From: an uncultured Erysipelotrichales bacterium
GTDB taxonomy: Bacteria; Bacillota_I; Bacilli_A; Erysipelotrichales; Coprobacillaceae
DNA length: 9,613 bases
Reading direction: 5' to 3'
NCBI GenBank assembly: GCA_910586805.1
Contig: CAJUJC010000083.1
Coordinates: 1 to 9,613 of the forward strand
Below the pieces are notes generated by a model, which worked only from the letters and a program-made list of their open reading frames with translations, had not been told where the DNA came from and did no database searches. Positions within the stretch are counted from its first letter, which is position 1; each line of letters begins with the position of its first letter. Shown in pieces: positions 1-5,877 of the stretch. A program made the position numbers and the translations under genes.

Positions 1-31
1 TGATTTTTCTTTTTATTTAAAACAACAATAT

Positions 32-60
32 AAAAAAAGAAGCAAAACGTTTAACTTCTT
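32..60 (-). terminator. Intrinsic terminator after the glycosyltransferase gene
   Basis: Read on the minus strand, AAGAAG and CTTCTT form a 6-bp stem. It is extended by a G-U pair and an inner AAA/TTT pairing after one T-T mismatch. A run of seven T follows directly. It begins a few bases after the glycosyltransferase stop codon and ends the collagen/glycosyltransferase transcript. Confidence 0.85.
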
Positions 61-65
61 AAAAG

Positions 66-1121
66 TTATTTCGTTATAGCTTCTTTTAAATATCTTTGAT
101 TGTGAAGATAACTTGGATGTGTTGGCTTGATTTTTCCTGCAAGTTCATTATATTCAAATGCTTTTGTATAGTTACCTATTTTATCAAAACATACACATAA
201 TTGAATATATGGTATAAAATCATAACAATCTTTTCTTACAAAACCACCTTTTTTTATATCTTGTTTATTTTTTAATGCAAGTTCATACCAGTAAATAGCT
301 TTTTGATAATCTTTATTTATAAGATAATGATAAGCTATTTCACATATAATTTCTGATCTAGGAATATCATAAACGAAACTTTGAAATAAATATTTTAAAC
401 CTTGTTCATATTGATCTATGCACCTTAAACATAAACAAATATTTAAACAGGCTTCTATTTGATTCTCTATCCATGCATCATCTCTTTTTAAAAACTCTTT
501 AAAAATAGAAATAGCTTTTTGGTAAAATCCATGTTCATATAATTCTCTCCCATAATAAAACATTCCTCTTGCATCTAAGTCATTTCCATTATTAATATAC
601 TTTTCATAAATATCTAAATTCCTAGTTGATATTTTTTTTGCTTCTTTTTGATGTTTTATTGTCACATCACTATATACGATTATTCCTGTAGGAACAATAA
701 CTTCATGAACAGGATTGACCCATAGATAATTGTTTTCTCTTTTTAACAATCTTTCTCTATAAAATATCATATCTCCAACTTGATATTTCATCATGACAAT
801 ATCAATATCTTTATTTAAATCTTTTTTTAATTCTTTTAATTTTTTTTGATATTTTTTATCTAAAATATCATCAGCATCTAACCATAGTATATAATCACAT
901 TTTGCTTTTGAAAAAGAATAATTACGCGCTTTAGAAAAATCATCTACCCATTTAAAATCATAAATATTTTTTGTATATTCACTAACGATTTGTTTTGTAT
1001 GATCTGATGAACCAGTATCAACAATAATAATTTCATCTACAAGATCTTTTACACAATTCAAACATCGCCCTATGACATCTTCTTCATTTTTCACAATCAT
1101 ACATAAACTTATTGTTATCAT
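66..1121 (-). CDS. GT2-family glycosyltransferase with C-terminal TPR-like repeats
   Basis: A 351-residue protein of the family-2 (GT-A fold) glycosyltransferases, which transfer a sugar from a nucleotide-sugar to an acceptor. The N-terminal catalytic domain (about residues 1-160) opens with the typical MIVKNEE segment at 8-14, has VDTGSSD at 34-40, the metal/nucleotide-binding DADD at 82-85, and VHE near 138-140. From about 185 to 335 it is helical with TPR-like units (for example residues 265-285), the layout of SunS-like peptide glycosyltransferases. No signal peptide or membrane segment is seen, so it is probably cytoplasmic. The start has an AAAGGA ribosome binding site 7 nt upstream. 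It lies just downstream of a Thr-rich collagen-like gene, so that protein is the likely acceptor, as inferred for SgtA/BclA3 in Clostridioides difficile. The sugar donor cannot be predicted. Confidence 0.88.
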   Translation of the reverse strand: MITISLCMIVKNEEDVIGRCLNCVKDLVDEIIIVDTGSSDHTKQIVSEYTKNIYDFKWVDDFSKARNYSFSKAKCDYILWLDADDILDKKYQKKLKELKKDLNKDIDIVMMKYQVGDMIFYRERLLKRENNYLWVNPVHEVIVPTGIIVYSDVTIKHQKEAKKISTRNLDIYEKYINNGNDLDARGMFYYGRELYEHGFYQKAISIFKEFLKRDDAWIENQIEACLNICLCLRCIDQYEQGLKYLFQSFVYDIPRSEIICEIAYHYLINKDYQKAIYWYELALKNKQDIKKGGFVRKDCYDFIPYIQLCVCFDKIGNYTKAFEYNELAGKIKPTHPSYLHNQRYLKEAITK

Positions 1122-1135
1122 TTCAATATCCTTTC

Positions 1136-1164
1136 AAAAAAGGTATGAACGATGTCATACCTTT
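1136..1164 (-). terminator. Terminator/attenuator between collagen-like gene and glycosyltransferase
   Basis: On the minus strand, AAAGGTATGA and TCATACCTTT form a perfect 10-bp stem with a 6-nt loop, followed by six T. It starts 4 nt after the collagen-like stop codon. Its U-tract runs almost into the AAAGGA ribosome binding site of the glycosyltransferase. No promoter fits in the 47-nt gap, so partial readthrough probably sets the ratio of the two products. Confidence 0.85.
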
Positions 1165-1168
1165 ATGC

Positions 1169-2071
1169 TTAATCAATTGTAAGTGAAACATCATCTATAT
1201 CAATAGATTGTCCACCTGTTGAAATCACTTCAAAGCGAATTTTTACATTTGTTGCATTAGCAGGAGCTTGACCACTTATCCTTCTAAAGTAACCAAATTC
1301 TCTATTAGCATTTGGAATATCTTGTTGTCTAACTGTTATTTCAGCACCTAATTCATTTAAATTTTGATTGTTAGTAAATCTTAAAGTTGCAATTAATCCA
1401 ACCTGACTTCCTTCTCCTCTTGCAAAGAAAGAGAAATCATAATAACATCCACCAGTAATAGGAATATTTTGTTCAAGTATTCCTCCATCAGATAAATTCA
1501 CTGCCGATAATCCAGTATGCACTCTTCCCTGTGCTGTAACTCGATTAATTAAAGCTGGTGTTGTAGTTGTCCATCCATTAGGAATATCATCAGTAAATGT
1601 TTCCATAGTTCCATTAACAACAAGTTCTCCTCTTGATTGGCATGGACAACATCCAGCTGGCCCTGTTGGACCAGTAGCTCCTGTAACACCTTGAATACCT
1701 TGTGCTCCTGTTGCTCCAGTGGCTCCTGTAACACCTTGAATACCCTGTGCACCTGTTGCACCTGTTGGTCCTATTTGTCCTTGAACTCCCTGAGGTCCCT
1801 GTGCTCCTGTTGCTCCAGTGGCTCCTGGTAACCCAATTTCACCTTGCGGTCCTTGTGGTCCAACTGGTCCTTGTATTCCTGTTGCACCTTGAACACCTTG
1901 TGGACCTCTTTCACCTTGTGGTCCAGTAGGTCCTATAGGTCCTGCTGGTCCTGTTGGACCAGTTATACCTCTACAACGACAACAGCGACAACAATGTCTA
2001 CATTCACATGAACAGCACATATCATCCTCATCTCTTTCCCAAAATGGGAACATACAATTTTTTTGATTCAT
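1169..2071 (-). CDS. Collagen-like (Gly-X-Y) surface protein, BclA-like architecture
   Basis: A 300-residue protein in three parts. Residues 1-34 hold ten cysteines (6, 19, 20, 22, 24, 27, 28, 30, 31, 33). Residues 35-139 are 35 uninterrupted Gly-X-Y triplets rich in GPT, GAT, GPQ and GIQ, with many Thr in the Y position, the sites glycosylated in BclA-type proteins. After a CCPC hinge (141-144), residues about 150-300 form a beta-rich domain with an NG.ME...PNGW start and an IDIDDVSL end, resembling CBM4/9-type jelly-roll domains rather than the TNF-like C-terminus of BclA. There is no signal peptide or LPXTG anchor, which fits an exosporium protein assembled from the mother cell better than an exported one. 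The ATG was chosen because GGGAGG lies 7 nt upstream; an in-frame TTG 15 nt earlier lies at the ribosome binding site itself. The spore role is inferred. Confidence 0.88.
   Translation of the reverse strand: MNQKNCMFPFWERDEDDMCCSCECRHCCRCCRCRGITGPTGPAGPIGPTGPQGERGPQGVQGATGIQGPVGPQGPQGEIGLPGATGATGAQGPQGVQGQIGPTGATGAQGIQGVTGATGATGAQGIQGVTGATGPTGPAGCCPCQSRGELVVNGTMETFTDDIPNGWTTTTPALINRVTAQGRVHTGLSAVNLSDGGILEQNIPITGGCYYDFSFFARGEGSQVGLIATLRFTNNQNLNELGAEITVRQQDIPNANREFGYFRRISGQAPANATNVKIRFEVISTGGQSIDIDDVSLTID
1677..1744 (-). repeat. 45-bp tandem repeat inside the collagen-like region
   Basis: The 23-bp stretch at 1677-1699 recurs identically at 1722-1744, an offset of 45 bp. This encodes two copies of the 15-residue block GAT-GAQ-GIQ-GVT-GAT. 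A 28-bp stretch at 1700-1727 also recurs at 1800-1827. The offsets are multiples of 9, so gain or loss of units keeps both the reading frame and the Gly-X-Y register. Confidence 0.85.
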
Positions 2072-2078
2072 TTTTTCA

Positions 2079-2084
2079 CCTCCC
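2079..2084 (-). promoter_or_regulatory. Ribosome binding site deciding the collagen-like start
   Basis: GGGAGG on the minus strand is followed by TGAAAAA and then ATG at 2071. It fixes the start at this ATG, not at the in-frame TTG at 2086, which immediately precedes the GGAGG core. Confidence 0.85.
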
Positions 2085-2139
2085 AATATTACTATATGTT
2101 AGAAGATTAAACTAGCATATTGCTTTGCCTATATCAAAG

Positions 2140-2161
2140 ATAAAAAGGGCATTAAGCCCTC
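2140..2161 (-). terminator. Orphan minus-strand hairpin with T tract upstream of the collagen-like gene
   Basis: On the minus strand, AGGGC-TTAAT-GCCCT forms a 5-bp GC-rich stem, with one more G-U pair possible, followed by five T. It lies about 70 bp upstream of the collagen-like start. No minus-strand gene ends here. It could be a leader attenuator, the end of a small RNA, or a stop for antisense transcription. Confidence 0.5.
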
Positions 2162-2240
2162 ATCATCTTCTTAAAAACGATTTATATTTTTTTATTTGAA
2201 CAATACCATATTCTAACAATGTTATCATATATATTGTATA

Positions 2241-2245
2241 GGAGG
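2241..2245 (+). promoter_or_regulatory. Ribosome binding site of the DUF3298 gene
   Basis: GGAGG followed by AATAACT (7 nt) and ATG at 2253, a near-ideal Shine-Dalgarno site. It supports this start and hence the absence of an N-terminal signal peptide. Confidence 0.8.
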
Positions 2246-2252
2246 AATAACT

Positions 2253-2885
2253 ATGGATGAACTGACTTGCCTTAAACGTTTTAGAATTCATGAAGATTAT
2301 TATTATGCAGGAGTCAAAATTGTATCATGTACTATTTTCTATCCTCAATTCACAGGACATAATCCTGCTTTAGACTCACTCAATAAAAAATATTATTTAC
2401 AGGCAGTTAAAAAGAAAGATTATTGCCATCATGTACTATACCCTAATGCAATCCAAGCTTTTCTACAAAATTCAAAAGCATTCCCTTATGAATTTATAAC
2501 TACGATTACTATAACATTACAAACAAATGAAATCATTAGTTTTTATCAACAAGAATATGTATATACAGGTGGTGCAAATGGTCAAACAACTAGAATTTCT
2601 CAGACAGTTAATACATTAACAGGACAAATCAAACAATTATGTGATTTTTTTCAAAACCAAAAGAACTGTATACCTTGTATCAAAAGGAACATTATAAAAC
2701 AAATAAATACAAGCGAAGATCCAACAATTTATTTTCATAATTATCCTGATTTGATTGAAAAATCATTTCAATCTCAAAACTTTTATTTAACAAGTGAAGG
2801 TGTTGTTATCTTTTTTTCCTTATATGATATTGCACCACATTCTACTGGAATTCCAACTTTTCTTATACCTTACTCACTATGTTAA
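2253..2885 (+). CDS. DUF4163/DUF3298-domain protein, no signal peptide
   Basis: A 210-residue protein. The N-terminal half (about 15-110) looks like DUF4163, ending in the characteristic YTGGANG at 104-110. The C-terminal half (about 120-208) looks like DUF3298, with FYLTSEGVVIFFSLYDIAP and a GIP.F.IPYS ending. These domains are known from the extracytoplasmic part of the anti-sigma factor RsiV, which binds lysozyme, and from the deacetylase PdaC. Unlike those, this protein has no signal peptide, membrane helix or catalytic domain, so it seems to be the bare domain pair in the cytoplasm or mother cell. Several cysteines (6, 26, 58, 130, 139, 142, 210) are present. It is divergent from the collagen-like gene; a shared spore-envelope role is possible but unproven. 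The biochemical function is unknown. Confidence 0.8.
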   Translation: MDELTCLKRFRIHEDYYYAGVKIVSCTIFYPQFTGHNPALDSLNKKYYLQAVKKKDYCHHVLYPNAIQAFLQNSKAFPYEFITTITITLQTNEIISFYQQEYVYTGGANGQTTRISQTVNTLTGQIKQLCDFFQNQKNCIPCIKRNIIKQINTSEDPTIYFHNYPDLIEKSFQSQNFYLTSEGVVIFFSLYDIAPHSTGIPTFLIPYSLC

Positions 2886-2913
2886 TACACTTATGGTATG
2901 TTCTATAAGTGTA
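2886..2913. repeat. Inverted repeat directly after the DUF3298 stop codon
   Basis: TACACTTAT and ATAAGTGTA form a perfect 9-bp stem around a 10-nt loop, starting at the base after the stop codon. No T-tract follows on either strand, so it is not a classic intrinsic terminator. It may still stop transcription or stabilise the mRNA 3' end. The stretch from 2914 to 2982 is AT-rich with nothing recognisable. Confidence 0.6.
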
Positions 2914-2982
2914 CATAAAAACTATCATCACAAAATATAAATTTTTCAAATAAAAAAATAAGATTTTATAAAAAATTATTAA

Positions 2983-3013
2983 TAAAAAGTAGACACATCT
3001 TTTGCATCTACTT
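2983..3013 (-). terminator. Intrinsic terminator of the metNIQ operon
   Basis: On the minus strand, AAGTAGA and TCTACTT pair. The stem continues inward through a U-G pair and GCA/TGT around an AAAGA loop, about 11 bp in all. It is followed by TTTTTATT. It lies 30 nt past the metQ stop codon. Confidence 0.85.
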
Positions 3014-3042
3014 CTCTTTTAAAACTTCAATTTTCTCTTATC

Positions 3043-3855
3043 TTATTCAACAATAACAACTGAACCTTGATATTTTTCATCAATAAAGTTTTTAATTTCA
3101 TCCGATTTTAAAACTTCAATTAAAGCTTTAATTTTTTCATCATTTTCTTTACCTTTTTGACAAGCTACAATATTGACATATGGATTTGTATCATCAATTT
3201 CTTCAATTAAAATAGCATCTTCTAAAGGATTTAATTTTGCTTGTAAAGCGTAGTTCCCATTAATTGCAACCATATCTCCTTCTTTATTTTCATAGGCTTT
3301 TGCTAAGAATTCAGGATTCACTTGTTCAAATTTTAATTCTAATGGATTTTCAGTAATATCTTTTTCAGTTGCATTAATAACATCTACATTTTCATCTAAA
3401 GCAATGATTCCAGCATCAGCTAAAATCCCTAAAATTCTTCCATGATCTGATGTAGAGTTAGAAATAATAACAGTTGCTCCCTTTGGTAAGTTTTCAATGC
3501 TTTCTAACGTTTGTGAATAAAAACCAAATGGTTCTAAATGAAGTCCAGCAGCTTCTACAATGTTATAATTAAATTCATCTAATTGATTTAAAAAATATGG
3601 ACGATGTTGGAAATAGTTAGCATCTACATCTCCAGCATCTAATGCTTTATTAAAGATAGGATAACTATCAAGCACTTCAATCTCTAAATCAATTCCATGT
3701 TTTTCTTTTAATATTGGTTTTGCTGCTTCTAAAATTTCAGCATGTGGTGAAGCAGTTGCTGATACTTTTAATTGAGTGTCATCTTTTTGACTTCCACATC
3801 CAATTAATCCAACTGATAATAATAATGCAAATATGATTTTTGTTAATTTTTTCAT
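3043..3855 (-). CDS. metQ: Methionine ABC transporter substrate-binding lipoprotein
   Basis: A 270-residue NlpA/MetQ-family lipoprotein that captures methionine outside the membrane and delivers it to MetNI. It has a lysine-rich signal peptide with a hydrophobic core and lipobox LIGC, so Cys20 would be lipidated after cleavage. The mature protein shows family signatures such as SATASPHAEIL (32-42) and ANYFQHRPYFLNQ (about 79-91), and its length is normal. A GGGAGG ribosome binding site precedes the ATG, and it follows metI by only 17 nt. It is last in the operon and followed by a strong terminator. The Met T-box upstream of metN supports methionine as substrate over other NlpA-family ligands. 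Confidence 0.95.
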   Translation of the reverse strand: MKKLTKIIFALLLSVGLIGCGSQKDDTQLKVSATASPHAEILEAAKPILKEKHGIDLEIEVLDSYPIFNKALDAGDVDANYFQHRPYFLNQLDEFNYNIVEAAGLHLEPFGFYSQTLESIENLPKGATVIISNSTSDHGRILGILADAGIIALDENVDVINATEKDITENPLELKFEQVNPEFLAKAYENKEGDMVAINGNYALQAKLNPLEDAILIEEIDDTNPYVNIVACQKGKENDEKIKALIEVLKSDEIKNFIDEKYQGSVVIVE

Positions 3856-3872
3856 AATTCTTTTCCTCCCTT

Positions 3873-4538
3873 TTAACGTTTATCGATTCTCTTTACTATA
3901 TAATCTCCAATTCCTTGAATAAGGAACACAATCATTAATACAAATACTGTTGCCATATACATAACAGCCATGTTATTTCTCATAAACCCATACATATATG
4001 CTAAATATCCAAGTCCACCAGCGCCAATACATCCAGCCATTGCTGTATATCCAACTAAGGAAATTCCCATAACTGTAATACTTGAGACTAAAGCTGGTTT
4101 TGCTTCAGGAATTAAAATTTTTGTAATAATTTGTATTTGACTTGCTCCCATTGCTTTACTTGCTTCTATTGTGCCTTTGTCTACTTCACTTAGTCCAATC
4201 ATACACATTCGAGCATAGAAAGGTGCACTTGATATAATCAAGGCTGGTAACGCTGCCTTTGCCCCTAACATAGAACCAACAATCATAATCGTTATTGGTA
4301 ATAATAAGAAGATGAGAATAATAAATGGAACTGCTCTAAAAATATTGATTAGAAAATCTAATATTCTATTAATGATCTTATTAGGATATAAACCATCATC
4401 CTTTGTGATGTAAAGAATAATTCCCAATCCAAACCCAATAATGACAGCTGCAGTTAATGAGGTGAATGTCATAAATAAAGTTTCTTGAATGGATTCAATC
4501 ATCATTTCCCAATCAATTTGATTAAAAATATCAGCCAT
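3873..4538 (-). CDS. metI: Methionine ABC transporter permease
   Basis: A 221-residue integral membrane permease of the MetI family, with about five hydrophobic segments (near 20-45, 62-88, 93-115, 150-178 and 190-212). The EAA loop that docks on the ATPase is at 125-146, with EASKAMGA followed by a late IPEA. It forms the methionine channel as a dimer coupled to two MetN subunits. Its ATG shares one base with the metN stop (TAATG) and has a GGAGGT site within the metN 3' end, so translation is probably coupled. Sequence and length are typical, with no defects seen. Confidence 0.94.
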   Translation of the reverse strand: MADIFNQIDWEMMIESIQETLFMTFTSLTAAVIIGFGLGIILYITKDDGLYPNKIINRILDFLINIFRAVPFIILIFLLLPITIMIVGSMLGAKAALPALIISSAPFYARMCMIGLSEVDKGTIEASKAMGASQIQIITKILIPEAKPALVSSITVMGISLVGYTAMAGCIGAGGLGYLAYMYGFMRNNMAVMYMATVFVLMIVFLIQGIGDYIVKRIDKR

Positions 4539-5557
4539 TATATCACCTCCACAATCACTTGATAATCTTTAAATTTTTGAATCACATCGTCATAATCTTT
4601 CTGTGTTCCATTCAATATATTGACAATTAAGACCCCAAAAGAACTATCAATTGTATTTGTTAGATTTCCTGAAACAATACTAATATCTACATTTGATGTT
4701 TTCATAACACGAGATACAATGGGATCTCTTGAAATATCTTCATCAAAAGTTAATCTTAATAACATTCCATCAGGATAGATTGTTTTTAACATATCGTTTG
4801 TTTCTTCATTATCAATTTGACTTGATAAATCCCTGACAAAACGTTTTGTAATTTCATGATGAGGATGTTCAAAAATATCTTTTACACTACCTTCTTCAAC
4901 AACTTGTCCTTCACTCATGACTGCAATTCTATGACAAATTTTTTGTACAACTTCCATCTGGTGTGTAATCATAACAATCGTTATTCCCAGTTGTTTATTA
5001 ATTTTCTTTAACAAGTCCAAGATTTGTTCAGTTGTATCAGGGTCTAATGCACTTGTTGCTTCATCACATAATAAGATACTAGGATCATTAGCCAAAGCTC
5101 TTGCTATCCCTACACGTTGTTTTTGCCCACCCGATAACTCACTTGGATAAGCATTTTCTCTTCCTTGTAAACCAACAAGTTCAATTAATTCTTTGGCTTT
5201 TTGTTTTCTTACTTCTTTATCAACACCAGCAATTTCTAGTGGTAATTCAATATTTTTCTGTACTGTCCTAGACCATAATAAATTAAAATGTTGAAAAATC
5301 ATACCAATTTTCATACGTTTTAATCTCAAATTACTAGAAGACAATTGTGTAATATCTTCACCATCAATAATAATTTGTCCACTTGTTTGTATTTCTAATT
5401 GATTGATAATACGTACAAGTGTAGATTTACCTGCACCACTATAACCAATAACACCAAAGATTTCTCCATCTTGAACAACTAAATTCACATCTTGACATGC
5501 ATGAATATCGCCTTTAGGCGTATGAAATGTCTTTGTTATGTTTTTAAGCTCTATCAT
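4538..5557 (-). CDS. metN: Methionine ABC transporter ATP-binding protein
   Basis: A 339-residue ABC ATPase. Walker A is GYSGAGKST at 38-46, the Q-loop glutamine is Q89, the signature LSGGQ is at 141-145, Walker B ILLCDE at 161-166, the D-loop SALD at 169-172, and the switch histidine is H199. The C-terminal part (about 257-339) is a NIL domain, which in MetN binds methionine and causes trans-inhibition by the internal pool. The start is the ATG 5 nt after GGAGGG. Upstream in-frame codons run into the T-box terminator and would give a nonsense extension. It is the first gene of metNIQ and is regulated by the Met T-box. Confidence 0.95.
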   Translation of the reverse strand: MIELKNITKTFHTPKGDIHACQDVNLVVQDGEIFGVIGYSGAGKSTLVRIINQLEIQTSGQIIIDGEDITQLSSSNLRLKRMKIGMIFQHFNLLWSRTVQKNIELPLEIAGVDKEVRKQKAKELIELVGLQGRENAYPSELSGGQKQRVGIARALANDPSILLCDEATSALDPDTTEQILDLLKKINKQLGITIVMITHQMEVVQKICHRIAVMSEGQVVEEGSVKDIFEHPHHEITKRFVRDLSSQIDNEETNDMLKTIYPDGMLLRLTFDEDISRDPIVSRVMKTSNVDISIVSGNLTNTIDSSFGVLIVNILNGTQKDYDDVIQKFKDYQVIVEVI

Positions 5558-5562
5558 GATTT

Positions 5563-5568
5563 CCCTCC
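5563..5568 (-). promoter_or_regulatory. Ribosome binding site deciding the metN start
   Basis: AAGGAGGG followed by AAATC and ATG at 5557, just downstream of the T-box terminator. It fixes the 339-residue form of MetN. Confidence 0.85.
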
Positions 5569-5582
5569 TTCTTTTATTATAT

Positions 5583-5612
5583 AAAAAACTCGCCCTAATC
5601 AAAGGACGAGTT
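5583..5612 (-). terminator. Regulated terminator of the Met T-box leader
   Basis: On the minus strand, AACTCGTCC and GGGCGAGTT form a 9-bp stem (one G-U) around an 8-nt loop, ending in six T. Its 5' arm CGTCCTTT can instead pair with AAAGG of the T-box sequence to form the antiterminator. These are the two exclusive states expected of a T-box switch. Confidence 0.92.
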
Positions 5613-5827
5613 ATACCCGTGTTACCACCTTTATTCATTGTTATCTCACAATAACAACCTCTTCAAGTACCATCATACTCTAGTATTTTAACGGATACAC
5701 CCGCTATTAGCTCAATATTCACTAATAGAACTCCAAGACCATCTTCATTTATAACGACTTATCCTTTTTCACCAACCAAGAACTCTCTACGCAGTTATTA
5801 TAAATTACTCTTCTCTTCATAGTTGTT
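5583..5827 (-). promoter_or_regulatory. T-box riboswitch, methionine-specific, controlling metNIQ
   Basis: This leader binds tRNA-Met and allows transcription when the tRNA is uncharged. Stem I is closed by a 12-bp helix with one mismatch (5793-5804 with 5748-5759). It carries the AGAGAG motif and a GGTTGGTG apical element (5770-5777) flanked by TTCTT/AAGGA. The specifier loop reads GAA-G-ATG-G, giving AUG at 5740-5742, followed by CTTGGAG. A 7-bp hairpin (5704-5728) and a CGG..CCG element follow. The T-box AAAGGTGGTAACACGGG at 5616-5632 has UGGU to pair with the ACCA end of tRNA-Met. It departs from the AGGGUGGNACCGCG consensus at several bases but keeps the tRNA-pairing bulge. Confidence 0.94.
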
Positions 5828-5833
5828 AGAATA

Positions 5834-5862
5834 ATATTACATTGTTAAGAAGAGATTGTCAA
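5834..5862 (-). promoter_or_regulatory. Sigma-A promoter of the metNIQ T-box leader
   Basis: On the minus strand, TTGACA (5857-5862), 17-nt spacing, then TAATAT (5834-5839). Transcription should begin near 5827, just ahead of stem I. The -35 lies within a perfect tandem 10-bp repeat, AAAATATTGA twice (5859-5878), that starts inside the preceding gene's stop codon. Confidence 0.85.
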
Positions 5863-5877
5863 TATTTTTCAATATTT

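Larger units (their letters stand above)
2072..2252. other. Divergent intergenic region between collagen-like and DUF3298 genes
   Basis: This 181-bp AT-rich gap must hold the promoters of both flanking genes. No convincing sigma-A promoter with good -35, spacing and -10 is visible in either direction. CATANNNTA-like strings at 2207-2215 (plus) and 2090-2098 (minus) recall sporulation -10 elements but lack convincing -35 partners. A minus-strand hairpin with a T tract lies at 2140-2161. Confidence 0.5.

Noticed and set aside
1677..1827. Possible CRISPR-like or mobile repeat array
   Set aside because: The repeats are coding, keep Gly-X-Y register and have no unique spacers.
1549..1929. Several overlapping open frames on both strands within the collagen-like gene, including Cys/Ser/Leu-rich plus-strand ones
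   Set aside because: They arise from the repetitive Gly-X-Y codons read in other frames, lack good ribosome binding sites, and give low-complexity products.
2090..2215. CATANNNTA strings resembling sigma-E/sigma-K -10 elements (2207-2215 plus, 2090-2098 minus)
   Set aside because: No matching -35 at the right spacing, and such strings are common in AT-rich DNA. The minus one would place the start within the ribosome binding site.
5558..5638. 27-residue N-terminal extension of MetN
   Set aside because: It would translate the T-box antiterminator/terminator region and has no ribosome binding site. The ATG at 5557 has a strong one and matches the normal MetN start.
5583..5827. SAM (S-box) riboswitch upstream of metNIQ, as in B. 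subtilis
   Set aside because: The leader carries T-box hallmarks (AGAGAG, GGTTGGTG, specifier, UGGU bulge) and no S-box core.
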